This document shows positions 48,070-58,214 of a stretch of 64,000 nucleotides of DNA, piece after piece (positions within the stretch are counted from its first letter, which is position 1; each line of letters opens with the position of its first letter). This DNA is from Telmatactis stephensoni (taxonomy: Eukaryota > Cnidaria > Anthozoa > Actiniaria > Isophelliidae), in NCBI GenBank assembly GCA_029948255.1, contig JALIZF010001542.1:333089-397088 (forward strand), read 5' to 3'. Made by a program: the position numbers and the translations under genes. The notes under the pieces were generated by a model. It was not told where the DNA came from. It did not search any database and worked only from the letters and a program-made list of their open reading frames with translations.

Positions 48070-48357
48070 TCAGCACGTAATTCCTATCGCCTTAAGGAAT
48101 CTCATTGCATCATCATACCCTGCCACATATAGCCTATCTAAACCATCTCGCTTAGGTGGATATAAGATATTTAAGCTTCTCTTTGCATTTTCTTTGTTAA
48201 CCAGTACATGCATTTTGCGCCAATAAAATTCTGTTAAAGGTCTAGACGAGTCACGTGGGCAAATGTCACTATCGCCACTCAAGGGTGATATCAGGACTGT
48301 TTTCCCTGGGAGGGGAGGGATAGGGAGATTGTCTGTAAATCCACCATCGAACCATCT
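48070..48357 (-). CDS. PNPLA4: PNPLA4-like terminal exon, distal alternative
   Basis: 288 nt with TGA. It starts RWFDGGFTDNLPIPPLPG, then LISPLSGDSDICPRD, NILYPPKRDGLDRLY and GYDDAMRFL. About 40% identical to the proximal exon by eye, with the DGG box, acceptor CACAG and frame intact. Confidence 0.87.
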   Translation of the reverse strand, partial: RWFDGGFTDNLPIPPLPGKTVLISPLSGDSDICPRDSSRPLTEFYWRKMHVLVNKENAKRSLNILYPPKRDGLDRLYVAGYDDAMRFLKAIGITC

Positions 48358-51300
48358 CTGTGGGTTAAGAAAGAATAGCTAATATTAAATCTAAGGAAAA
48401 CAAATACAAATTTACTGTTAGTTCAAAGGTTATCAGGTGCACAAAAGGGGGGTACTTCTAAACCAATTTTCATTACTGATGCAGCCAAATAAACACCTTA
48501 GGGACCAGTCATTATTTACAGGGAAGGGGGGGCTGGTGGAAATATGGGGGGGGGGTCATCATTTTTCATGCACACACTGCATTATTGTTATAAGAGAATG
48601 TATGTGGAAAGGGGGGTGGGGCCATCAAAAATTGTGCAGCACATTTCTCATTTCCACCAGCCCCCCCCCTCCCTGTAAATAATGACCAGTCCCTTAGAGC
48701 TAGAAGGTAAAAAATTGGAGCCATTTTTTTTTGGGGGGAGAGGGGAACTTAGGGGAGAGGAGGGTAGTCCCCTTCACAGCCCTTTGAAGGCTCATCACAC
48801 AATGTTCCTACCAAAAATATTGCATTTTCTAAGAGCAACTTGTTTTTCAAATCAATTTCTCACTGGATACCAAAGGCATAACCTACTTGTGGGACTTTTT
48901 AATGTAATCTCCCCTTCATTGAAGCCTCTCTATGGCCGTATTTCTCAGTTTCAAAGTGGAGTGGAATGGGTGATTGAAGATATGAAATGCAATGACTCAT
49001 ATGTCATCCCAAGTCCAAAACTTTCAAAAATGGAATTTTCTCCAGGGGAAATGGAGTCAATTTTATATTGGTTGAAGATGATTGCCAGGAGTCTATTGTT
49101 ACCCACAAGGGCACCAATAAAACACAAAAGTACAAACATCTGACCGTTAATGAGTACCCTAAAATGCAACAAATTTCAATTCCTAAAAATCAGGTACAAC
49201 AGTCATCGTTCCCTATCCAAAATACATGGGAGAACCCCCCTCCCTCCCCTCCCCCCGGCTCTACAAGTAAAAATTAGTTAGACACACTTTTCACAAAGAC
49301 ACATTTTATAGTAATTTTATTTTTCTAATTTGTGTATCTAATTTGTAAAATTCATTCTGCATTTCATCCAGTGTGAATTAGAAACTGGTATTAAGCATTT
49401 AATATCCTGAACTTTTTAATACTATAATGACTTTCTCTCACATTTTTAGTATGCTTACATCAAAGAACTGCTCTAAGAAACAGAGCAGTTTTTGTACGAG
49501 CATGAAAAAGGACAGTCATGGCTATAATTTTGACATTTAATTTAAAGAAATCATGTCACTGACAAGCTTACAGCAGTTTCACACTCGTGCGAAAATTGCT
49601 CTGTGACTGGAGTATTCACATAGATTATGTATAATTCTCATGTCTATTGTTGCATATAGAGTGGATTTCGTATGACTTTGAAAAACTACGGCACGGTCAC
49701 GGCACAGCACGGCCGCGGTACAGAACCTTGCCTGCTGATTTCTTTAGAAATTTGTAAAGAAATCAGCAGGCGAGGTTCCGTACCGTGGCCGTGCCGTGCC
49801 GTGACTGTGTCGTAGTTTTTCAAAGTCATATGAAATCCACTCTATAATTCAAAATAGTGGTCTTATAGATATGAAAATTAGATTTGAGAGCTCTTAACTT
49901 ATTAGTTATTTGAAAGTTCTTAATAACTTAGAGTTATTACCATTACTTGTGTTATTTCAAAATTCTATCAATTCTATGTACATATAAATTTTTATAGTGC
50001 AAAATTAATTAAAGTTATTAGCCTAAAGGTACATATTATCATATATAGCAATTGTACATTGTACAATAATATATAATAAGTTATAATCTTATTGAGTGTT
50101 GCAATGCAAGAATCCAATACCTGTATGCAACATAGCTACATTATTTTGTGACATATACTTTAATAATATGTTATGGATTGAAAAACTATTATAGAAAAGA
50201 ATAGCAAACACACCCTAAGAACACTGTAATGCATCAATTATAAATTACCCCACCCCCAATTGTCTATCATTTATTGATATATTTATTTATTAGATATTTT
50301 GATATTTATTTAATGTTATTATCCCATTGCAATATTGTACTTCAGACTTCAACAGCTAGCAAAGTAAGAACATAGCTGTATATTATAATAGTTGTAGTAC
50401 CATGCCAGCACCAGGGCCCAGTTGTACGATAGTTAAAGTTATCCACCGGATAAGAGTTCTCCAAGCTGTATAGATTTTGTACAGATTTTATCCGCTGGAT
50501 AAGGATTTATCCGATCTATCGTACAACCGGTCCCAGAAGTGTATCTTTTGTGTTCAGATTTTTTGGAATTTGAAAGGAAGGGGGGTTCCGTTTTGAAGAC
50601 TTTAAACCAACCCTGGTGACTGGCCTGAGTACATCCAGCTATAGTAGCTGAAGTCGGCATTGTAGCTGTAGCAGCATTGTCAATGTGTACTACTTGAGGT
50701 AGCTAACCTTAATATTATTTTTTAGCACTTATCATATCCTTAATTCCATAAAACTCAATTAAGCTACAAATATCAAGCCACCGTTAGTGGATAATCACAC
50801 AACTTCTCTCTCTGCAAAAACCTTAATGTATCCTCATAACCTTTTTTAACAATCTCCTCAATCCCTTCTTTCTTTGGTGGTATAAATATTTGTAACTCAC
50901 GGACTAAATTTGCTCTATTTACATATATATTCATATTGTGAAAAGTAATGTCGGTAATCCCCTGGGATTCATCTTCTGGGCATATATGATTATTTTTACC
51001 ACTAAATGGTGATATTAATAATGTTTGTCCAAAAGGAAGAACTGGGAGATTATTGGTTAAGCCTCCATCAGCCCATTTCTGTGATCAAAATTAAAATTAA
51101 AATGCTTAGGTTTGATCAATGGCCGATTCCAGCTATAAGCAATGCGCGCAAGGAATTCTGGTAGTTGTGGTAACATTGCCAAGATTGCAGATGTAAACAA
51201 AGACTGGAGAGTTGCCATTTGTTGCCATTAAAACAATTTGTAAAAAATACCAAAAAATCAAAAAATATTCAAAAACAAACATAAAAAGGAAGTAACAATT

Positions 51301-53700
51301 ATTTTAGAATCTAAAAGATGGAGGAAAAACCCCCCAAAAAGTCTTTTTTCAAGCAAACATCGTGGAGGAGGAACTGCATGCTGTGTACCTCTCCCAACAA
51401 TACAAAAAGAAATCCCGAGTTATCCTTCCACAAATTCCCAAAGGACAAAAAAGGTTGTAATGATTTCCCACATTTTATACAGAGCAAATTGATCATGAAA
51501 TGTACAACAATCAAGGTCTTTCAATATCACTGTGTTTGTGAGCTATCCTAAAATCATGGTTTGACGTTCACAGGGGGGCATTAGGTCATGCAGTGATGTA
51601 CTGCAGTTTCAGGACATATTTTATTCTAAGTATTTTGGCTATTTCCCATCTTTACTGCAATATTAGATTTTCTTGGATTGGAGGACTGCACAGTTTTCCA
51701 TGGTTTGCCAATTTTTGTTCATTTTATTCTCAATTTTCTTCGTGATTTTGTGGTATTAGATACTTCCAATGCCCCCTCTTTCATATCCTCTGAAACTCAC
51801 ACCACTTTTCAAAGACTCTAATACTAAGAGAGCGAAACTCGATAATAATGATGTCTGTGTGATATTCATGGCAACTAATGTTATTTTTTGTAACAAAACA
51901 CCAACAACAACAAAATATGATTGCCAAAAGCAAATGGTCTCATCCACGTGCATATCAAAAATCAAATTCTATTGTTTGAGAGCCTTGCCTTACAAATTCT
52001 ATTGTTTGAGAGCCTTGCCTTACAAATTCTATTGTTTGAGAGCCTTGCCTTACAAATTCTATTGTTTGAGAGCCTTGCCTTACAAATTCTATTGTTTGAG
52101 AGCCTTGCCTTACAAATTCTGTTGTTTGAGAGCCTTGCCTTACAAATTCTATTGTTTGAGAGCCTTGCCTTGCAAATTCTATTGTTTGAGAGCCTTGCCT
52201 TGCAAATTCTATTGTTTGTGAGCCTTGGCATTGTTACTCAAAATAGACTTAGTTGCCAAAAACATCGTACAGACAGCAATACCAAGTTTTGCTAGCACTC
52301 TCTTACTATTATGGTCTCTTGACTGTTCAAGTAAGAGTATAGAGGATAGAACATAGAGTTCCCATTGACTATGCAACAGTCTGTATAATTTTTTAAAAAA
52401 ACGATTAACTAAAATGATAGGCAATTTACAAAATAGCAACATTTGACTACAACTACCATTAATGCTTGACAAATTTTCTTTCTTACTGTATTCAGATTTT
52501 TATTCCCTCCTGAGAATAGTAATTATTTTGTAAAAGAAAGTGGGCAAAGCATTCTGGTAACTGTACGTAGTATGATGAAGGTGTATGATGCAATAATGCA
52601 AGTTGCCTATTGATGATTAATTATAGGCTTTATATTTTTAACATTACTTAGCAATTTGATATAAGGTACTAACCTGCCCTTTGAATTCAGGAAAGTCAAG
52701 TCCAACATAAAAAGGAATGTAGCAACTTGCAAGAAGAACCTGAAAGAAATCAAGACATAAATAGGCTTCCTGTGGTTCCTAAGGCCATCTACTTAACAAA
52801 TAGATTCCATTTTTCCGTGCGTCTGTACCGTAATCGATGCACAGATGACGTCAAGTAGCGTGACTGCTGTTCTCACCACATTTTGATGTCTTCTGTGCAT
52901 CGATTAGAGTACAGACGCACGGAAAAATGGAATCTATCTGTTTTATATAATATTTATCAAAACATTTCAACCAATCAGAGCGTGCGTAAGATTCGATGAC
53001 ACCATCTATGTGTGTGTACTCTAATACCAGTAACACATGATTGTTCAACCAATCAAAGCGTGCATAATATACCAATTATTATATAAAACCCAATATTGTG
53101 TCATATTTCATTATACACAATATGAAAATTATAAGAAATGGAAGACATTAGTCTAACAGGGTGATTAGCACTAAATATTGCACAAACAATGCCAAATGCT
53201 TATTTGGATATTTGAATAATTATTACTGAGAAGTTCAATGAGTTATTTATCAGGGTTATTGGATCTTTTGAGGAAAATACCAGCTTATCCTCATAACTAA
53301 CCTTCATTAGCTCATCTCTGGATTCATAATCTGATATAATGTAGTTTTTCCTGGTCTTTAAACTAGTTACTGAAATATAAAGTCTTCCAGATGCAATTTT
53401 ATGAGAGTTAGAAGGCAGAAAATCTTCCATTCCTTTTCTAAGATTTCCAACGAGGTCAAATTGAGAGCTAAATGGCCCAAGAGGATGCTTGCGTGCCTCA
53501 TTAGTTAGTTCAATAACATAATCAGAGCATTTGTTAATAGGTGCTGATGTAGCAAGCATTGCTGCAACCAGAGATCCTGCTGAGGCTCCAGCAAAGGCTT
53601 TAACACTGCGCAAGAACTGTGGTGCATGGTCCACAAGGCACTTGGCCACACCTAGATGGTACACACCAAGAAAGCCACAACCTGCAAAAGACAGATTCAT
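48070..53700 (-). CDS. PNPLA4: PNPLA4-like patatin phospholipase with two alternative terminal exons
   Basis: Exons 53700-53302 (133 codons) and 52739-52674 (22 codons), both phase 0, can join either 51078-50773 (101 aa, total 256) or 48357-48070 (95 aa, total 250). Seen: oxyanion motif GCGFLG at residues 8-12, the lipase motif GASAG with Ser40, YISVTSLKTRKNYIISDY, VLLASCYIPFYVGL, then a DGG box with the dyad Asp in each terminal exon. Known: PNPLA proteins are Ser/Asp-dyad lipid acyl hydrolases; the overall order and about 253-aa length match vertebrate PNPLA4 (GS2), a triglyceride and retinyl-ester hydrolase/transacylase. Start: the ATG at 53700 gives MNLSFAGCGFLG. The exon is open upstream to the acceptor at about 53746, so a few more residues are possible. 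Confidence 0.9.
48501..48693. mobile_element. MITE GGGACCAGTCATTATTTA, TTA duplication
   Basis: Ends GGGACCAGTCATTATTTACA and TGTAAATAATGACCAGTCCC; TTA at 48498-48500 and 48694-48696. G/C-run interior. Confidence 0.85.
49657..49844. mobile_element. Near-perfect 188-bp palindrome, TA-flanked
   Basis: TAGAGTGGATTTCGTATGAC pairs with its near-complement at the right end. Pairing continues to the centre (CCTGCTGATTTCTTTA / TAAAGAAATCAGCAGG), leaving only a few unpaired bases. TA at 49655-49656 and 49845-49846. Confidence 0.85.
50414..50534. mobile_element. Short foldback MITE
   Basis: GGGCCCAGTTGTACGATAG and CTATCGTACAACCGGTCCC form the ends, with TTATCC/GGATAA words inside. It lies in the gap between the two PNPLA terminal exons. 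Confidence 0.75.
50773..51078 (-). CDS. PNPLA4: PNPLA4-like terminal exon, proximal alternative
   Basis: 306 nt with TGA. It starts KWADGGLTNNLPVLPFG (catalytic Asp159), then LISPFSG and NLVRELQIFIPPKKEG, ending near DYPLTVA. It is the closer of the two to vertebrate PNPLA4. Confidence 0.88.
   Translation of the reverse strand, partial: KWADGGLTNNLPVLPFGQTLLISPFSGKNNHICPEDESQGITDITFHNMNIYVNRANLVRELQIFIPPKKEGIEEIVKKGYEDTLRFLQREKLCDYPLTVA
51318..51551 (+). pseudogene. THAP zinc-finger-like fragment
   Basis: The open frame of 77 aa contains CMLCTSPNNTKRNPELSFHK followed by FPKDKK. The C-x2-C start and SFHKFPKD are typical of the N-terminal half of a THAP DNA-binding domain, found in P-element-type transposases and host proteins. 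The C-x2-H half and the AVPTIF box are not visible, so it is a fragment, probably transposon-derived. It sits between the middle exon and the proximal terminal exon of the PNPLA gene, on the opposite strand. Confidence 0.45.
51964..52230. repeat. 30-bp minisatellite, about nine copies
   Basis: The unit starts TTCTATTGTTTGAGAGCCTT and has a 30-bp period with only a few substitutions. Flanking words near 51825 (ATACTAAGAGAGCG) and 52295-52320 (CTCTCTTACTATTATGG) are inverted to each other, so the array seems to be the core of a TIR element. Because 30 is a multiple of three, open frames cross it on both strands. Confidence 0.9.
52674..52739 (-). CDS. PNPLA4: PNPLA4-like 66-nt middle exon
   Basis: 22 codons, VLLASCYIPFYVGL to EFKGQ, phase 0 at both ends (acceptor TTTCAG, donor GTTAGT). 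It matches the segment just before the DGG box in PNPLA proteins. Confidence 0.9.
52803..52934. mobile_element. TA-flanked foldback MITE
   Basis: GATTCCATTTTTCCGTGCGT and ACGCACGGAAAAATGGAATC form the ends; TA at 52801-52802 and 52935-52936. It lies in the intron between the first two PNPLA coding exons. Confidence 0.85.
53302..53700 (-). CDS. PNPLA4: PNPLA4-like exon with GASAG nucleophile
   Basis: 399 nt from the ATG to the donor GTTAGT. It encodes the oxyanion loop, GASAGSLVAAML, and SGRLYISVTSLKTRKN. Confidence 0.92.
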
Positions 53701-54189
53701 GGGGGAAGGGTGGGGCAGATCTTGTATGCCTTTCACCAAAATGATCTGTTGAAATAAGAAAATATGACAGAATAGTATTAATCAAATAATCATTACAAAA
53801 ATTAGTTTTATATAACGAAATTCTAAAACAATAATAAGAATTACATCTTGCTGCTCTAATATTTTTTGGACAGATTGCGAAAGTCTATGCAAACATATTA
53901 CTCAACCCCCGGGACTCAACCTACATGTTTCCCAAAGAAAATAACCATAACGTGAATAGAAATTGTCCTTAATAAACAAAATTTGAATTTAGATCTTAAA
54001 AAGGATCGCTCTTTTTCTCAAAATTTTGCATGATCTTTAACTTTAAGTTATTTCGTGACAGAATTCGATCTGAAAGCAACTAAATTATAAATTCACTGTG
54101 AAATGGTAACTATATTATGATATATACATATTTAGAGTAACAATTACAAAATATAGAACAGATACATCGAAAAAGTATTGTAAAACTAC

Positions 54190-54251
54190 CTTAGATGAGG
54201 TTTTATATCGTCATATAAACACAAGAACTCGTCACGTAAACTTTCGGCCAT
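54190..54251 (-). other. Possible first exon / upstream ORF of the PNPLA4-like gene
   Basis: ATG at 54251 opens MAESLRDEFLCLYDDIKPHL and meets a donor GTAG at 54189. Spliced to the acceptor before 53745 it hits TGA after a few codons, so it would be an upstream ORF in the 5' UTR rather than the protein's start. Speculative. Confidence 0.3.
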
Positions 54252-55192
54252 TTTGTCTGGTGAACGTGATGGACTGAAAACGAGAACAAACTCGTTGGCA
54301 AATCGGTCAGGTGTCGGAAGGTGCTCGTGAACATGGGTGGTTCTGGCATGGTCTTCTCTCTTGCTTCAAGGTTTTCCTCCAGGTCCTCTCTTTTTTCTCC
54401 CCAGTAACTAACGAACTAGTGAGCAGAGAATATTGGAATAAAGTGGTAGTGTGTGTGAGAGTACAGTGTCAAGCGCTATATATCTGCCCTTTCAACACTG
54501 GTATGAAAACGCATTTTGATATTGGCTTGGCTGGCAAAGGAAAGGAACACAGTTTTGTTGAACACTCAGACGTCAACAATCTAGACAGCTGTGTAATAAC
54601 CCAGTTAAAATACGTCCATACATGCAACCAAATTTAAAATAGCAAATGTTTTTTTAAATCGCGTGTCGGGGCGTGCCTTCTTATAAAAGTTGTTGCCGCA
54701 TATTTGGCCATCGTCATTTTCTTCACCTCGTTTTGGAAAGGTTAAGCCCTGTGCTTATGGTTTCGCAGAATAGTAACGGGTTTATTGGCATATTTGCCGC
54801 CTCAGTTTTCAAGCCTGACACCTAGACGTAAGATATAATCCTTTATCTGTTCAAGCAGGTTAGGATTAATGGCAGCCACTGGCTGATGTGCACCTGCTAA
54901 CAGGGCAGAAAAACGTTTAATAGCCTCTCATTATAAGGACACCATAAGTTCTTTAAGCTCAATATTTTGCATACAAGCCGTTTTAGACAAAAAGAACAAA
55001 ATATCAAATAATATCAAAATTTGGTACATGCGTCTCTGAGATATAATGCCCTGTACCTTGGGAGAGGTGACATTTTGATCAGCTGAACAATCATTGTTTA
55101 AATAAATATCCACAGTGAATAGCTTTACAGGTCACATGCATGGTTTCAGTGTAAAAAGTTTCAGTTACAAACGCCACTTTAAGTGTAGCAGT

Positions 55193-55972
55193 TGTCAGGA
55201 GGCTAGAAAAGTACAAATTTCTAACTTAGGAAAAGAACTAATTTCATCTTTAGTTTCCTTGACAACCACTTGTCCTTGAGAACTTTTTAATTAAAAGAAC
55301 AAAAGCAATTAAGCTGTTGACCTTGTAAAACACCTCAGGTCAATAGGCCGGTAGTTGGATCTTGTTGATCGGAACTGGAAAGATTTAGTTTAATTACTCG
55401 AAGGACTAGAGTTGGATTTTGTACTGCACCTGTCAGCAAAACCGGTTCTAAATGTAGTTTTGACGCAAGCGCAGAAGATGAATATCTGCCTGTAAATCTA
55501 AGATAGCGTCATCCACTAGTTTTGTTTACCAACGGACTTTGAGTCTAGAAAAGTATACTTGTTCTTGAATAAGACTTTAGTTTTTATATCTCAGTTTGTT
55601 TTGACTTGAATATACAAGCGATTGTCATCGACGCTTTTGTTAAATTAATCCTTTTACAAAGAGTTATTATAGGATTAAGGCTACTAAGTCAATAGCCCTT
55701 GATCAGGTCAGAATCGTGAATATTTAATGAGTCTTCAGTAGAACTCACTACAACCAGTTGAGTGGGTTATGCTAATGAACTTGTATAAATAAGGCTAGCT
55801 TCTAGCTTAGTTCGTTCATTACACATTCTACCCCTCGCAGTTTGACTCCAAAACTGTAAACTACTACTATTTGTGACGACGAATAAAGATTCCGAGTACG
55901 CTCTACCTTGGTGGAATTATTTGACTGAGTTCACCCTCATAACAATCGGTGCTAGAAACGGCCTTTATAACA
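55193..55972 (+). repeat. 5' LTR
   Basis: 780 bp, TG...CA. It contains TATAAATA at 55784-55791 and AATAAA at 55882-55887, the expected promoter and poly(A) signals. A primer-binding site should start near 55974 (TTGGCGGAGAAAACGGG); I cannot assign the tRNA. Confidence 0.92.
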
Positions 55973-56289
55973 ATTGGCGGAGAAAACGGGCAGAGTCCAG
56001 GTATTTCATTTTGTCTGTGTTGATAAATGTATATGTGAGTTCGTCAGATTTTGCGTTTTTGATTGCTGTTTGTTACCTTTTTATTTCGATTTTCTAACTT
56101 TACATCTTGAGCATTTCCTTGTGATCATGGTGTGTTTCTTTTTGTTCTTTCGCAAAAATAGATTCATTGTGGTTTTTGTAAGTTAGGCTAAGCTTGTTTA
56201 CGAAACGTGTCCTGATCTCAAATTTACGCATTGCCTCGAAGGAAACATGTTTAAATCCTATTCACGCCAAGAAAACGCAAACGGTTAAG

Positions 56290-57357
56290 ATGACAGAATT
56301 GGTTGAGAGTATAACAGCTTCTAATCAGGAGCTTATTAAAATACTTCAACAGCCATTTGAAAAACTACAAACTAGTTTAAAGGAACAGTCAGAAAAGAGC
56401 TATATTGAACTTTTAACAGTAAATGCCAACCTAAAAGAAGGCTTGACCAAAACGAGTTCAGCTCAAAAAGGCACATCTGCTCTAGGTCGAAGTCCACTTT
56501 TCTCCGGAAAAGAATCAGAAGCGCCAGAGTTTTTAGAGCAATTTAACTCTTTTGCTGATTTTCATTCATGGGATGACAAACAAAGGCTCGCCGCATTTCC
56601 ATTAAGTTTAACTGAAAGCGCAAGAACTTGGTTTTTCACTTTGGACAAGAAATTTAGTACCTTCAAAGAATTATGTGATTTGTTTAGGGAACGCTTTCTC
56701 TCTAAAAGTGATGATTGGGTTTTAAGACAAGAGCTAAATTCTAGAAAGCAAAGGCCTGATGAGAGTGTAGCCGATTTCAGTGCGGATATTTTAAAAAGAT
56801 GTCAGCGACTCGGTATACCAAAGGAACAGCGTATGTATCTGTTTACAAATGGATTGCTAGAAAATTTAAAAGAACATACAATTTTGTCGCAACCTAAGAC
56901 TTTTGAAGATGCAGTGTCAGCAGCTAAAGTAAGATCTACTATTAAGCCAACTGTAGTAGCAAGTGTTGACGCACAAGAAATACAGAATTTCAAGGAAGAA
57001 GTTTTAGGAGCACTTTCGAAAATTTCGGCACAAAACCTTGCGCAAATTGCGGCTTTTGACCAAAGGCCCGCACCGAAACCATATGAGTCACTAACCGCAA
57101 ACCAAATTAAGGACTTGATTAGGAACGAAGTAAAAAGATTCAATAACTCGCCAGTCATTTGTTTCAAATGTAAGAAAGTAGGCCATTATGCTAGAGTTTG
57201 TCCACAGCAAAACAGTAGGGATAATCAGTCCTCTCGCTCATTTGGACAAAATCACGGTTTCCAGCCTGAAAGGCCTCAAAATTCGTTTTCTGGCAATTTC
57301 ATGCAGGAAAACGGTCAAGGGGTCCGACAAGGGGGACTCGGATCCCAAAGACAGTAA
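56290..57357 (+). CDS. gag: Retrotransposon gag (capsid-nucleocapsid)
   Basis: 355 aa from the ATG at 56290. The central part has the retrotransposon gag capsid signature (LTESARTWFFTL, FKELCDLFRERFL, NSRKQRPDESVADF), and residues 291-304 form a CCHC zinc knuckle (CFKCKKVGHYARVC). Known: Gag assembles particles that package the RNA. No stop or frameshift is present although pol is ruined. The -1 frame is open across the gag end, as expected for a pol frameshift. Confidence 0.9.
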   Translation: MTELVESITASNQELIKILQQPFEKLQTSLKEQSEKSYIELLTVNANLKEGLTKTSSAQKGTSALGRSPLFSGKESEAPEFLEQFNSFADFHSWDDKQRLAAFPLSLTESARTWFFTLDKKFSTFKELCDLFRERFLSKSDDWVLRQELNSRKQRPDESVADFSADILKRCQRLGIPKEQRMYLFTNGLLENLKEHTILSQPKTFEDAVSAAKVRSTIKPTVVASVDAQEIQNFKEEVLGALSKISAQNLAQIAAFDQRPAPKPYESLTANQIKDLIRNEVKRFNNSPVICFKCKKVGHYARVCPQQNSRDNQSSRSFGQNHGFQPERPQNSFSGNFMQENGQGVRQGGLGSQRQ

Positions 57358-57386
57358 AGAAATCAGTTTCAGGACCATCTCAGGTT

Positions 57387-58214
57387 TTGAGTCGTAATAT
57401 AGACAAGGTTTCAATGACTTCGGTTGTAGATAATTCAAAACAAATTCAATTAGTTAAGAAACAAAAGGGCAAGCCAGAATTGCTTGTTTTGAAGTTTCCG
57501 AAGGGGGCCGTTCGCAAAAGCTCAAAGGCTACAGGACCCTTCGTTAAGTTTACGAAAGGGGCTCAGAGAAGTCGAAATTCTAAAGTTTTTAATGAAAAAT
57601 CTACACCTAAAGTCACTGGTTGCCAACCTGTTCACACTTCTACTAGTCGTTCATTAAGATATAATCAAAACGTACCCCCAATGTTTATAGATAAACTTAG
57701 GAACGACCGAAATGAAATTAACTCAAAATACCATGTAAACGCAATTACATTTCAAAAGGAAGACCAGAAAACACCTGTTCAATCAATGGTAGCTAGTTGC
57801 AAAACAAAGCCTGTTCAGGATTCTTTGAATTTGGAACTAAACACGCTAGACTTTTCACTTTGCTCACTTACTGCTTTCGTCACTCAAGGAACTAGTTTTC
57901 CTAAAGCTCTTGATATTACTAAGTTAATTTCGGTAATACTAGTTCTCTATAATTTGATAAGAATTTGTGTTGCGCGATTCCATGATTTTCTAGGAAAAGA
58001 TTTCTTGGCGCATCACAAACCTGTAAGAGCAAAGATCGATAAGGACTTCGTGTTTCAATCAACGAAACGTGAGTTTAGCGTTGATGATGCGGATAAGAGC
58101 ATAGTTTACCCTGTACAGCTTACGGAAAATGTGGAATTGTCGCCTAGGTCCAAACCTGTCTTGCCTACTAGTGCAAGGTTTGTATTTGACCCCGGTATAA
58201 TAGGATCAAGATAA
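57387..58214 (+). pseudogene. pol: Pol remnant: spacer and end of protease
   Basis: The -1 frame relative to gag is open for about 275 codons. FLGKDFLAHHKPV near 57990 resembles the C-terminal end of a gypsy protease, followed by the usual linker (VELSPRSKPVLP). The catalytic DTG region is not seen, and a jump in sequence character before FLGKDF suggests a deletion. Confidence 0.6.

Noticed and set aside
51964..52230. CRISPR-like array
   Set aside because: Units abut with no unique spacers; this is a minisatellite in animal DNA.
51769..52295. Ten-residue-repeat proteins across the 30-bp array
   Set aside because: Open frames on both strands follow from a 30-bp period; no conserved codon pattern or start context.
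54190..54251. MAESLRDEFLCLYDDIKPHL as the true N-terminus of the lipase
   Set aside because: Joining this donor to the acceptor before 53745 puts TGA in frame within a few codons; kept only as a possible upstream ORF.
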